Shown here one piece after another: positions 35,544-44,496 of a DNA stretch of 64,000 nt (position 1 is the first letter of the stretch; every line of letters begins with the position of its first letter). Under the pieces are notes generated by a model, which was not told where the DNA came from, made no database searches, and was given only the letters and a program-made list of their open reading frames with translations. Source of the stretch: Candidatus Melainabacteria bacterium (GTDB lineage: Bacteria; Cyanobacteriota; Vampirovibrionia; Obscuribacterales; Obscuribacteraceae); NCBI GenBank assembly GCA_003153555.1, contig PLZS01000084.1, positions 110,108-174,107 of the forward strand, given 5' to 3'. A program made the translations under genes and the position numbers.

Positions 35544-35642
35544 TTGAACCTCCACAATGATTTTAACCACTTTGAGCCACTAGAATGCTGTTATGGTCAA
35601 ACAGAGCTTGGGTAAATTTTGGAAAGATACGGAATTAAACTA

Positions 35643-37046
35643 ATGCGCCGGCCCTTTCGATTTCTATTTGCCCTCACTCTATCGACTCTTGTCGCAAGTG
35701 AACCATACGCGATTGCTCAAGCGCAGCTAGATCAAGTCATCGACACGTCAGTGCAGATGTTGAAGAGTGGTCGTCCAATGGATGCCGTAGCGCTTTTACA
35801 ACGCGCCAGTGCTCAATTCCCACAATCCGCTTTGCTCCATTTCCAAATGGGAAACGGCTATTCTGATGCAAAGAACTATCAGGCAGCGATTACTGAATAC
35901 AACGAAGCTCTCAGATTGCAACCAAGATTCCCCGCATCTATGCTGAACATTGCCTATGCGTATGTGAATGCAACTCAGTACGACCTCGCCATGCCTTGGT
36001 TCGACAGATATCTGAGGGAGAATCCTGGTGCCACCAATCTAGTCGAAGTGAAATCGCAGATGTTAACGGCACAAGCATCAAAGTGTGCAAAAGAAAAACG
36101 ATACTTTGATGCGAAGAAGTTGATGGAACAGGCATGCGAAATCAATCCTTCATCAAGCACAATGCATTTCAAGCTAGCCCGAGCATGTGATGAATTGGGC
36201 GACACGCAACGTGCGATCAGTGAGTATGAATCTTGCTTGCGACTAAAGCCTGATTACTCTCCAGCGATATTCAATATTGCCGGCTGCTACCAAACTTTAG
36301 GACGACCACGCGACGCCATAGCTTGGTTTCAGAAGTATTTGAATCAAGAGCCAAATGCACCCGACCGTTCGACAGTTCAAAACATGATCGCAAAATTGCA
36401 AGAGAAAGGCACTCAATCAACCGCTAATCCCCATGGTGCTGACTACATGGATTCAATCGTCGAGAACGGAAGACTTTATCGATGGCCACCAGCGCGGCTT
36501 CCTCTCAAAGTCTTTGTTGACTCTGCCGCCTCAGTTCCAAATTTCAGAGAGGCATATCGCAATGCTTTGCTCGAGTCATTGAGCGCATGGGCGCTAGCAT
36601 CGCAAAACAAGGTCACCTTTGTGCTCGTGCCGGATAGTCGATACGCCGACATTAGTTGTGATTGGACCAACAATCCGTATGAGGTAAGGCAAAGCGGATC
36701 TGATGTTGAGCAGGGAGTTTGCTTCATGCAAGCACTAACAAACAAACGCTCGCGAGTCGATTCAGCGATCGATCGAGCGAACGTAAGAATATTGACGATT
36801 GATAGAGAAACATCCAAACCGATAAGTGACGACGATATGAAAAAGACCTGCCTGCATGAGCTTGGGCATGCACTGGGATTGCGCGGTCATTCAAACAACA
36901 ACCACGACATCATGTTTTTTTCTGTATCGCCAACGGTCTGGCCCGTATTGTCCAAGCGCGATAAAGCAACCATACTGCGACTGTACGAAACCTATCCGCA
37001 AAGAGGGAACACGGCTGCAGCACCCTACCAGCCCTACCAGCAATGA
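35643..37046 (+). CDS. Secreted TPR protein with matrixin-like zinc metalloprotease domain
   Basis: About 467 residues from ATG 35643; TTG at 35619 adds eight. Signal peptide FLFALTLSTLVASEPYAIAQA, then TPRs (~30-270: LHFQMGNGYSDAKNYQAAITEYNEA; FKLARACDELGDTQRAISEY; NIAGCYQTLGRPRDAIAWF). The C-terminal metalloprotease-like domain (~280-450) has the zinc motif HELGHALGLRGH with first histidine at residue 405 and a Met-turn IMFF. It starts WPPARLPLKVFVDSAA. The 528-residue protein at 62085-63671 has the same plan, so the two are paralogues. Substrates are unknown. Confidence 0.88.
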   Translation: MRRPFRFLFALTLSTLVASEPYAIAQAQLDQVIDTSVQMLKSGRPMDAVALLQRASAQFPQSALLHFQMGNGYSDAKNYQAAITEYNEALRLQPRFPASMLNIAYAYVNATQYDLAMPWFDRYLRENPGATNLVEVKSQMLTAQASKCAKEKRYFDAKKLMEQACEINPSSSTMHFKLARACDELGDTQRAISEYESCLRLKPDYSPAIFNIAGCYQTLGRPRDAIAWFQKYLNQEPNAPDRSTVQNMIAKLQEKGTQSTANPHGADYMDSIVENGRLYRWPPARLPLKVFVDSAASVPNFREAYRNALLESLSAWALASQNKVTFVLVPDSRYADISCDWTNNPYEVRQSGSDVEQGVCFMQALTNKRSRVDSAIDRANVRILTIDRETSKPISDDDMKKTCLHELGHALGLRGHSNNNHDIMFFSVSPTVWPVLSKRDKATILRLYETYPQRGNTAAAPYQPYQQ

Positions 37047-37047
37047 A

Positions 37048-37284
37048 CTAGAGCCAGCCTGGATTGAACTTAGCCTCAAGTGGTTGCTCGTTGGTAGACG
37101 TAGCTCGTCGTTGGAGCTGTGGGCGACTTGATTTGGAACTGATTAGCCCGCTGGTCTCATTTGATGGATAGCTGTCAGCAACCACTTCGGCTCTGCCACT
37201 AACCTCACGCATGAACATCGAACTAGCATCGGCCACAGCTGGAGCGGCTGCAATCAGAATAAGAGCTATAGCCAATCTTTTCAT
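37048..37284 (-). CDS. Small secreted protein of unknown function
   Basis: A 78-residue exported protein: signal peptide RLAIALILIAAAPAVADA, then a ~58-residue polar mature part (REVSGRAEVVADSYPSNET) with no cysteine or known motif. GGAGA lies seven bases before the ATG. It is convergent with the metalloprotease gene, one base apart. Not recognised. Confidence 0.65.
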   Translation of the reverse strand: MKRLAIALILIAAAPAVADASSMFMREVSGRAEVVADSYPSNETSGLISSKSSRPQLQRRATSTNEQPLEAKFNPGWL

Positions 37285-37402
37285 ATCGTGATCTCCGGTC
37301 TAGAGCATTCCACCTAACGGGAATGCTACCCAGCTCGTAAGTTCGAGCCGTACCTCCGCTATGTCGGAAGCCAAGCTGCTTTAGTTCCGTTATTCTGCGA
37401 AT

Positions 37403-38518
37403 TTACTGCAATTTTTTCTGCAGCAAATCAAAATTATGAACTGCAATCGGGTAGAACTGGTCGGACTGATGCTTCGATAGATAGGTGATCCCCATCGCTC
37501 CAACGCCTGCGATGCCACCGCCGATTGCACAACCTGGCAAGGGGCTGGCTACAACCAATCCAGCAAGTGCCCCTGTGCCACAACCGGCCGCAGTTACTTT
37601 ACCCACGGTTGTCCAATATTCTTTGTTCGTCATGCGAAAGTCATTGACATGACCATTCTTTAGCGCTGTTCCGAACTGTTCAAGATCGCTGGCTTGAACT
37701 CCCACTGAATCTCGATTGTAGTTGATATGCGTTCGATTCATTTCCGCCATCGTCGTCAGATTCGCAGAGGTAAACTGAAGAGCCGGCAGCAATGAATCTG
37801 GGACGTAGCCCATCTGCGCAGCTTGCTTTAGCTCAGCTTTCGAGACTTCGTGATCGTCATTGAAATCTATTTGTGGAAGATACTTTTCTAGCTGGCGGAA
37901 ATCGTCTGCTTTAGGTTTTTGATTAGACAGAGGCATCTTTCGCTCAGCCATGACTGGTTTGTTTTGCTCAAGCTCAGTGCATGTCGAATCAAAGTAGTGC
38001 CATCCCTTAACCTTCTCAACTTCCTTCAAATCAGAGTTATGTTTTGCTTCCACCGCAGCATAAGCAATAGCACCTACGACCGCCCCGACAGCTGCTCCTT
38101 TGCCTGCTCCGCTCCCGACCTTCCCATCCGAAATGAAATCAGCTGTCGCACCGCCGGCAGCACCGCCTAGAGCACCGCGGCTAATGAACTCTGTTGCGCT
38201 AGGCGACTGCGAAGGATCGAGTTCAGCAAGATTTTTCAATTTCTCGATCGCGCCACGATCCAGAGTCTTGACTCCATAGTCGCTCAGGGAACTAATATCC
38301 TCCAAGTGGTCGTTCAAAAAAGAGACGACAGCTTTATTTTCGCCACTTAAATTAGGTCTCTGACTGAACACCCTCACTTCCTCGCGCGTAATTTGACCGT
38401 CTCTATTAAGGTCAATCAGATTAAATTGCGAGTTTAATGCGTTTGCTAGTGACCCAGCTTGCGTCTTGAACTCACATTCAGCCGTTAGTTTAGGTTTGAC
38501 AGGATTGTCGAATTGCAT
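37403..38518 (-). CDS. EF-hand and glycine-zipper protein
   Basis: About 371 residues from ATG 38518 (GAGG five bases before). A canonical EF-hand loop DLNRDGQITREE lies near residue 37, and a second, weaker one DFNDDHEVSKAE near residue 220. Two glycine-zipper hydrophobic stretches are seen: ALGGAAGGATADF...GSGAGKGAAVGAVVGAIAYAA (~120-155) and VTAAGCGTGALAGLVVASPLPGCAIGGGIAGVGAMGI (~310-350), here given as patterns. Such segments span or insert in membranes. There is no clear signal peptide. Function unknown; calcium binding is likely at the first loop. Confidence 0.75.
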   Translation of the reverse strand: MQFDNPVKPKLTAECEFKTQAGSLANALNSQFNLIDLNRDGQITREEVRVFSQRPNLSGENKAVVSFLNDHLEDISSLSDYGVKTLDRGAIEKLKNLAELDPSQSPSATEFISRGALGGAAGGATADFISDGKVGSGAGKGAAVGAVVGAIAYAAVEAKHNSDLKEVEKVKGWHYFDSTCTELEQNKPVMAERKMPLSNQKPKADDFRQLEKYLPQIDFNDDHEVSKAELKQAAQMGYVPDSLLPALQFTSANLTTMAEMNRTHINYNRDSVGVQASDLEQFGTALKNGHVNDFRMTNKEYWTTVGKVTAAGCGTGALAGLVVASPLPGCAIGGGIAGVGAMGITYLSKHQSDQFYPIAVHNFDLLQKKLQ

Positions 38519-38899
38519 AAGGACCTCAAGATCGGGTGCAACAGACCACATCAAGGCCTAGCGCTGAGGAGCGCTTAGCGAAAACAGTTTAGTAATCAGG
38601 ATTGAGTACAGGAAGAGCATAGTCCCAGGAAATGTCAAACAAGTGTCAGGTGCTGATTAATTTAAGACATATGAGACGCTTCCAGCCACACCGTTCCTTT
38701 GCAACGCCGGCTAACGACGCAATGAAAAGTCTGACTAAACGTTCGTCCGTGACCTAGAACGCTAACCCTATTGAGCTCTCAGGGTGCAAGACTTAATGTC
38801 CTAATGGTTACTTCAAGGGGCTAAGTTGGGCAATCTATAAGCATGGGGTAAATAGTTACTAGACCATTTTGATGAATAAACGAAGCAATAGAGGACGTA
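38519..38899. other. Non-coding gap, 381 bases
   Basis: No gene is supported. A small hairpin (AGCGCT-GAGG-AGCGCT) starts near 38568. The gap separates the EF-hand gene from a short resolvase-like frame on the other strand. Confidence 0.5.
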
Positions 38900-39040
38900 A
38901 TGGATCTCGTTGGATACGCTCGGGTTGTTCCGCGTGAAAACGCGGAGGAAGCACTTGCCCATCAAAAGGCGAGAATAGAAGCGTATTGCCAGGAGCATCA
39001 TCAAACAAGTATTGAAGTCACCCTGATATCTGGCAAATAG
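38900..39040 (+). pseudogene. Short frame resembling the N terminus of a serine recombinase
   Basis: A 46-residue frame. Its start, MDLVGYARV, and AHQKARIEAYCQEHH fit the first ~45 residues of resolvase/invertase N-terminal domains (usual form VVGYARVS...LEAQRARIEAYC). The serine expected directly after YARV is valine, so a catalytic nucleophile is missing. A stop (TAG) follows ISGK. GAGGA lies about five bases before the ATG, and the stop is two bases before the histidine kinase ATG, so it could be translated and coupled. It is most simply a remnant of a larger gene. Confidence 0.65.
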
Positions 39041-39042
39041 AA

Positions 39043-41199
39043 ATGTATCAGGAAAATCATGACACAAAGAATGAGATCGAGCAGCTGCAACAGCGTATTG
39101 CGGAGTTGGAGAAACAGCTTAGTGAGCAAGAACAAGTGATCGCAAATCATAAGCGCCTGGCAAACCAAGTCACGCAGCTGCATGTTCTCACTGCTGAATT
39201 GAAATCATCAAGCCAGAGGCTCGTCAAAGCGCGTGACCAAGCCGTTGAAGCCGCGAAATTTAAATCACAATTTCTGGCTAACATGAGCCATGAAATTAGA
39301 ACTCCAATGAATGCGGTCATCGGAGTCAGTGACTTATTGATGAAAACAAATCTCAGTCAAGACCAACGCGAGTATGCCAATATGATCCGCGACTCGGCAT
39401 CAAATTTGCTCAAAATCGTCAATGACATACTGGATTTTTCAAAGGTCGAGGCTGGCAAAGTACAGCTCGAGCTTTGTAATTTGGATTTGGTGCAGGTGAT
39501 CGAAGGTGCAGCAGAACTGCTCGCCGAAAAAGCACATCAGAAAAAGCTTTCTCTAATGACATTCGTTCAACCGCAAATACCGCGCACTTTGATAGGCGAC
39601 CCAACTCGTTTGCGCCAGATAATTTTGAATTTAGTAAGCAACGCCATTAAGTTTACAGAGTGCGGAGAAGTATTCATTCACGCCATGTTGGAGCGCAAAG
39701 AGGATAATGATCACATCAAAATCATCATCAAAGACACTGGAATAGGCGTTCCGAAGGATGTGCAGAAACAGATATTTAGTCCATTCACACAAGCCGACAA
39801 TTCAGTCAGCCGCAAATATGGTGGCACTGGATTGGGATTATCAATCTGCCGAAAACTAGTTGAATTAATGGGCGGCGAGATTGGGCTTGAAAGCGAGGAA
39901 GACAAAGGCACCACAGTCTGGTTTACCTTTCCGATGGAAACGTCTAATCAGCAAGACCCTCACGAGGCACCGCCAGATTTGTCGGCAGTTCGAATGCTAC
40001 TGGTTGATGGACCAAACAGTGCAACAAAGGTAGTTCACTCTTACGCTAAAAACTGGGGCATCAAATGCGATACCGCCGAAAGTGGTAGCGCAGCTAGTGC
40101 TCTTTTGCAATCTGCCTTCGAAAAAGCTTCACCATATCATATGGTTGTTTTGGAAAGTGCTTTGCCTGATATGCGCGCAGAGGAATTTGCTAGTCGCCTC
40201 GCGGACGAAACTTACGCGGGAGAGACAAAAATCATTTTGTTCAATTCAATCGGTCCGTCAAATGCTCCCAGCAGCTTCCACACATTCGCCGGATATCTAA
40301 CAGCGCCAATGAAGCAGTCGATGCTTTTGGACTGCATTGCAAATGTTTCCTCCAAAAAAGCTCAGGCACCGAACAAGTCATCTTTAGGCAGTAAAACAGT
40401 TGAACAAACAGAAGCAGGCAGGCATATCCTAATTGCTGAGGACAACCACGTAAATCAGCGTGTTGCCGTATTGCAATTGAGACAAATCGGTTTCGCAGCC
40501 GATGTGGTATCAAACGGAGAAGAGGCCGTTGCTGCGATGGGCAGCACAAACTACGATCTCGTTTTGATGGATTGTCAGATGCCGATAATGGACGGGTTTG
40601 AGGCAACGCGAGAGATTCGAAAGACCGAGATCCGCACTGGACGCCATGTTCCAATTGTCGCCATGACGGCTCACGCAATGGAAGGTGACCGGGAAAAATG
40701 TATCGCCGAAGGCATGGACGACTACATAAGTAAACCAGTCAACCCCGTTGTTCTAAGCGCCATACTTGAGAAGTGGCTGCAAATTGAGCTCGAAAAACCA
40801 CGTGAGAAAACAAAAGAAGAAGTAATTCCAAAACGTTGCTGGAACACAGACTCCCCGCCACCACTCGATCTACAGAAGCTGAAAGAATTATGTCCAGAAT
40901 ATGACGACGTGGAGCGCATGGTCGATATGTTTATGACCAGCGTCGAACGATTGTTGAAAAACTTAAATATCGCAATTCAAGACCACGATATGATCAAAAT
41001 CAGATCAGTATCATACGAACTCACAGGAACATGCGTGTCAGTTGGCGCAGATGAGCTGTCGGCGATAGGAGAGAGCTTACAAAAGATCTCCCTTGAAAAG
41101 AATTGGACGCAGTGCAAAATACTGTTTGAAGCATTCAGGCAAGCGCTTGACGTAGTCACTGATTACGCCAAACAGCCAGCGTTACATGCTCAAAAATAA
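39043..41199 (+). CDS. Soluble hybrid histidine kinase with degenerate receiver and HPt
   Basis: A 718-residue cytoplasmic kinase, no TM helix. Order: coiled coil (1-~70), HisKA with H83 (MSHEIRTPMN), HATPase (NLVSNAIKFT, DTGIGVP, GGTGLGLSICRKL), first receiver (~320-440), second receiver (~462-585) and HPt-like domain (~600-715). The second receiver keeps D510 (LMDCQMPIMDG) and lysine in YISKPVNP. The first has E371 in place of the phosphoacceptor aspartate (VVLESALPD). The HPt-like motif is SVSYELTGTC with tyrosine 658 where histidine is expected. Phosphorelay through these two domains is therefore doubtful. Start ATG directly follows the short resolvase-like frame. Confidence 0.93.
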   Translation: MYQENHDTKNEIEQLQQRIAELEKQLSEQEQVIANHKRLANQVTQLHVLTAELKSSSQRLVKARDQAVEAAKFKSQFLANMSHEIRTPMNAVIGVSDLLMKTNLSQDQREYANMIRDSASNLLKIVNDILDFSKVEAGKVQLELCNLDLVQVIEGAAELLAEKAHQKKLSLMTFVQPQIPRTLIGDPTRLRQIILNLVSNAIKFTECGEVFIHAMLERKEDNDHIKIIIKDTGIGVPKDVQKQIFSPFTQADNSVSRKYGGTGLGLSICRKLVELMGGEIGLESEEDKGTTVWFTFPMETSNQQDPHEAPPDLSAVRMLLVDGPNSATKVVHSYAKNWGIKCDTAESGSAASALLQSAFEKASPYHMVVLESALPDMRAEEFASRLADETYAGETKIILFNSIGPSNAPSSFHTFAGYLTAPMKQSMLLDCIANVSSKKAQAPNKSSLGSKTVEQTEAGRHILIAEDNHVNQRVAVLQLRQIGFAADVVSNGEEAVAAMGSTNYDLVLMDCQMPIMDGFEATREIRKTEIRTGRHVPIVAMTAHAMEGDREKCIAEGMDDYISKPVNPVVLSAILEKWLQIELEKPREKTKEEVIPKRCWNTDSPPPLDLQKLKELCPEYDDVERMVDMFMTSVERLLKNLNIAIQDHDMIKIRSVSYELTGTCVSVGADELSAIGESLQKISLEKNWTQCKILFEAFRQALDVVTDYAKQPALHAQK

Positions 41200-41237
41200 G
41201 AGGTAAAATAGTGCCTGGAAAACTCAGGTGAACTATC

Positions 41238-41543
41238 ATGACATTTATTGCCGTAGCCAAATTGAACGACATCGAACCGGGCAAAAGCGTTTGCGTACAA
41301 GTCGAAAAAAAGCGCATTGCCATCTTCAATGTAGACGGCAAATTTTATGCGCTCGACGATTACTGCCCTCACAAAGGTGCACCGATGTCGACAGGCTATT
41401 TGGGCGTGACTGACGTGACATGTTCATGGCATGGTGCGTCGTTCGACCTTGCAACCGGTAAAGGGCTTGCTGGTCCGTGTGCCGGCGGTATTGCATCATA
41501 CCCGGTGCGCATCACCGGTGATGACCTCGAGCTCCAGGTGTAA
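41238..41543 (+). CDS. Rieske [2Fe-2S] ferredoxin (NirD-like)
   Basis: A 101-residue soluble Rieske protein with both ligand boxes: CPHKGAPMS and CSWHGASFDL. These bind a 2Fe-2S cluster through two Cys and two His. The length matches small NirD/ferredoxin-type Rieske proteins that pass electrons to oxygenases or reductases. No partner enzyme is adjacent; the histidine kinase gene ends 38 bases upstream. Function beyond electron transfer is unknown. Confidence 0.93.
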   Translation: MTFIAVAKLNDIEPGKSVCVQVEKKRIAIFNVDGKFYALDDYCPHKGAPMSTGYLGVTDVTCSWHGASFDLATGKGLAGPCAGGIASYPVRITGDDLELQV

Positions 41544-41707
41544 ATGAGAAGTGATGCATAGAATAAAAAATAATTCTCGCCACATTGTACCCAGCGAAGC
41601 CAAGTGCAAGGCAGTTCTTGAAACCGGGTCAGTCTTTCAAACGCAAGTTCAGCGCTTTCATAACGAAGTACGACGGAATTAGCACTTTCAGACTGTGAGC
41701 TTACGTG

Positions 41708-43219
41708 CTAGTGAACAGTTGGGTGGGGAGCTGAGCCGATCGATGGGGCGGTAGCGGATGGCGCATTATAGGCTTGAGCTGATTTGACGAGCGAATCAAT
41801 ACCGTCCATAAGATCCATAGCACTTTTGCCAGGAGCGAAATTCAGTTCGCGATTCAATTGCGTAAGTCGTTCCGCGAGGTGCATGTTCGGATACGTTTTG
41901 CCGAACACATGCATTTCGCACCATCCCACCCTAACTGCAAGTCGTGCACTGGATGGTGGTGGATTGTTTGCCCGAACCATTGGATCTTCAATCGGTCCCG
42001 TCGGTTCATCAGAGGCTGACGCTTGCGGTTCGGGTGCCGGGCGCCGTCTTACCCGAATGCCACTGAAACCACCCGGTCCAAATCCCTGTGGACCAATTCC
42101 CGTGCCTGGCGCGCCGGCCAATCCACCGCCAGGACCAGATGCCATGCCGTTTACGCCTGCCATACCCAACAATGAATTACCGACCATGGACAACAGCTTT
42201 TTGCCTCGTCCACCGGTTGCTTTAGCCTGTCCTCCGGGACCAGCTTCAGCAGTTTCAGTATCTTCTTCTTGCAGGAAAGGCCTTTTATGCAGTGTTTTCT
42301 CTGCATATTTTTCCAAAGCATCAGTGCGATCGCTCAAGGCTACAGATTTGGAGACACTACCGAAAGCTTTCACTTCCATTGCACTGAGCCGTTGTTCCAA
42401 AGGTTGTTCAGGTGCAGGCTGTCCTAAAATTTCAGTCTCCAACGCGGTCACATGCGGGTAATCACTTTGCGGCTGAGATTGCGTTTGAGATTGTGATGGA
42501 GAGCCAGGCTGACCGCCCATTGCACCATCGTCACCTGAATCTGCAACTTCGTCAGCCAGGAATGGCTTCTTATGCAGTTTCTGCTCTGCGTACTGTTCGA
42601 GATTGTCAGTGCGTTCGCCCAAATCGTCACTCTTGGAAGCGACTCCAAAAGCCTTTGTTTCCATTCGCACAATCCGCGCAGACAAGACCTGCCCGCAGAA
42701 TGTCGCCCCAAGAATTTCTTTCTCCAGTGCAGTGACATGAGGATAATCATCGAAACCAGACTTGTTGATGATTGGAGGGGAATCGTCCTCTAACGATGGT
42801 TGAGTAGCAACGCTCGGAATCGATCTTTGTGGAGCGGGCATCGGCGGCTCTTGCGCAGTCACGCTCGGCGTAGACCTGGGAGCTACCTTCCTACGCGCCT
42901 GTTGAGGTGGCTCCGACGTGACAGAATGGACGGGCTCAGGGCTCGAGACTGGCTCTGGTCGGGTATCTAAATAAGTGACGGATGCCAATTTCTTAATACG
43001 ATCGGCTGCAGCACCTTCGGCAGCCGTGCCGAAAATCAGCTTCTCAATCCGTTGGGTTCGATCCTCGTCAGATTCGGCGGCGAAGGTGTGCCCAAAGAAC
43101 TTTTGCTCCAGCATCGTGAGTTGAATGAGAGTCGCAGAATCAAGCTGCGATTTCGCCTGACTGCTCTGGCACAACAAAAGGGATATGGAAACTAAACAAG
43201 AAAGCAGTGCAGCCCGCAT
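41708..43219 (-). CDS. Secreted protein with a repeated LE...FG module
   Basis: A 503-residue exported protein: signal peptide ALLSCLVSISLLLCQSSQA. A ~55-65-residue module recurs four times: N-terminal (TMLEQKFFGHTFAAES), two close copies (YPHVTALEKEILGATF and YPHVTALETEILGQPA, each with MExKAFG...RTDxLExYAExxLHKxPFL) and a shorter C-terminal one (VGWCEMHVFGKTYPNMHLAERL). Between them lie Pro/Ser/Gln-rich and Gly-rich linkers, and a glycine-rich segment (~330-380) with MAGVNGMASGPGGG. The DNA of the two central copies is also similar, so a recent duplication is likely. Function unknown. Confidence 0.8.
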   Translation of the reverse strand: MRAALLSCLVSISLLLCQSSQAKSQLDSATLIQLTMLEQKFFGHTFAAESDEDRTQRIEKLIFGTAAEGAAADRIKKLASVTYLDTRPEPVSSPEPVHSVTSEPPQQARRKVAPRSTPSVTAQEPPMPAPQRSIPSVATQPSLEDDSPPIINKSGFDDYPHVTALEKEILGATFCGQVLSARIVRMETKAFGVASKSDDLGERTDNLEQYAEQKLHKKPFLADEVADSGDDGAMGGQPGSPSQSQTQSQPQSDYPHVTALETEILGQPAPEQPLEQRLSAMEVKAFGSVSKSVALSDRTDALEKYAEKTLHKRPFLQEEDTETAEAGPGGQAKATGGRGKKLLSMVGNSLLGMAGVNGMASGPGGGLAGAPGTGIGPQGFGPGGFSGIRVRRRPAPEPQASASDEPTGPIEDPMVRANNPPPSSARLAVRVGWCEMHVFGKTYPNMHLAERLTQLNRELNFAPGKSAMDLMDGIDSLVKSAQAYNAPSATAPSIGSAPHPTVH

Positions 43220-43317
43220 AAGCAGCCCCGGAGTGGTGCAAGGCTGGATTGTACTATGGCACCGGCGCGCCTATATTGGATTGCTCTCATTGACAACAGG
43301 CAAGAGCCGAAAAGTGG

Positions 43318-43809
43318 TCAGGTGCCAAAAAATCGGTTAAGAATACGCCGACCCATCGACGGCTGATTTACTTTCGGCTTCATGTGCTCGATCGTTTTTA
43401 ACAGGGCGGCATTTTCTCTCTTCAACTCCGCGTTCTCGGCTTGAACGGCTGAATGTGTAAGCACCCTGCTAAATAACTCAGGCAAATATTGGAGCTGATC
43501 GTCTTGGCTAGCCAATTTCAGCTCCAAATGACGATATTGGTACTGATACGACTTCAGTTCCGCCTTTAAAGCACTTAGTTGCGCAGTCAAAACTGGATCA
43601 GGCGAGTCGTTTCGACCTACTTCGGCAGCATAAAAATCAGCGTGTGCAGCAGAAATTGAGGCTTGCGTGCGAACGTCTGGAGCGAATTCGTACTGAACTG
43701 AAAAAATTTGATCCAACAGAGGCTCTAATCCATCCAGACTTAGAGGGTCTGATAATGAGGTTTTCCTGACGGCTGACATGATGAAACGCTTTCTAGTATG
43801 CGAATTCAT
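43318..43809 (-). CDS. Coiled-coil protein of unknown function
   Basis: A 163-residue soluble protein. A helical N-terminal half (LDGLEPLLDQIFSVQYEF) is followed by a coiled coil (~85-145: LKAELKSYQYQYRHLELKLASQ; VQAENAELKRENAALLKTIE) and a basic C terminus (GRRILNRFFGT). The start may be ATG 43809 or an internal ATG at 43779. No family is recognised. Confidence 0.65.
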   Translation of the reverse strand: MNSHTRKRFIMSAVRKTSLSDPLSLDGLEPLLDQIFSVQYEFAPDVRTQASISAAHADFYAAEVGRNDSPDPVLTAQLSALKAELKSYQYQYRHLELKLASQDDQLQYLPELFSRVLTHSAVQAENAELKRENAALLKTIEHMKPKVNQPSMGRRILNRFFGT

Positions 43810-43864
43810 AGTACCGGATTAGATACCACTTGCATATACCAGATATTTGCACGGTATAAGTCCC

Positions 43865-44392
43865 TTAGCGAGGTCCACGCCCTGGACCGCCGCCCGGACC
43901 TCCTGGACCACCTGGTCCCGGTCCACCCGGACCGAAGCCAAATCCCGGTCCGCCAGGTTCGTGCCGACCCTGATCGCCGTCTAGCCCCAAGAATCGGCGC
44001 ATAGCTGACCGTTTGAGCTTTTTGCGCTGTTCTGCCGTCAGCATCTCAGCAAAAGTCAGCGCTCGTTCCAACATTGCATCGCCCATCTTTGTCTTGTGTT
44101 CTTGAAGCTTTTTGTGAGCCTCTTTAACCTTATCTCGGTCGATGTTCTCGTTAGCTAATTCATGCATCAACTGTTTGAAAAATTGACTGCCTTGAGCCAT
44201 CAACTGCATCCCCTCGCCCATGCCTTCAGCTTTGAGCTCCGCAATTCGTTCTACTTGGTCGTCCGTTAAATCTAGATCTTGCAACATGCCTTCGTGACCA
44301 AAACCACCGCACCCGCCCCGACCACCGTGATGACCAAATCCGAATGGTGGTATGCCAAAATGTTTACCGAACCTGCCAGCAAATGGGAACAT
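43865..44392 (-). CDS. Spy/CpxP-like (LTxxQ) protein
   Basis: A 175-residue protein. The helical core has two LTxxQ-type motifs (LDLTDDQVERIAELK and MLTAEQRKKLKR), as in Spy/CpxP/zinc-resistance proteins. The N terminus is Gly/His-rich (FGFGHHGGRGGCGGFGH) with no signal peptide, unlike periplasmic Spy. The C-terminal ~35 residues are Gly/Pro repeats (GPGGPGPGGPGG). A GAGGAGG ribosome site lies four bases before the ATG. The His/Cys-rich N terminus suggests metal binding. The neighbour is a MarR remnant and palindromes. Confidence 0.8.
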   Translation of the reverse strand: MFPFAGRFGKHFGIPPFGFGHHGGRGGCGGFGHEGMLQDLDLTDDQVERIAELKAEGMGEGMQLMAQGSQFFKQLMHELANENIDRDKVKEAHKKLQEHKTKMGDAMLERALTFAEMLTAEQRKKLKRSAMRRFLGLDGDQGRHEPGGPGFGFGPGGPGPGGPGGPGGGPGRGPR

Positions 44393-44465
44393 ATAACCTC
44401 CTCAATCACCGGAATCGGTGACTGTCTTAAATGTTTTACGATTTTAGAGTATTTTAACATCAGCA

Positions 44466-44486
44466 CCTCATTGTGAGGCGCCTCAC
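44466..44486. promoter_or_regulatory. Overlapping palindromes upstream of the Spy-like gene
   Basis: GTGAGGCGCCTCAC (44473-44486) is a perfect 14-base palindrome. It overlaps CCTCA-TTG-TGAGG (44466-44478). The CCTCA/TGAGG half-sites thus occur three times between the Spy-like gene and the MarR remnant. This looks like a repressor site. Confidence 0.5.
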
Positions 44487-44496
44487 TAATTACTGA

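Noticed and set aside
41784..42461. Plus-strand frame of 225 codons opposite the secreted repeat protein
   Set aside because: The frame exists because the true gene is Gly/Pro-rich; its translation is Pro/Ser/Cys-rich with no family features, and the minus-strand gene has a signal peptide and repeated modules.
42448..42750. Minus-strand frame of 100 codons in another frame inside the repeat protein
   Set aside because: It overlaps the true gene fully in a different frame and reflects the repeat composition.
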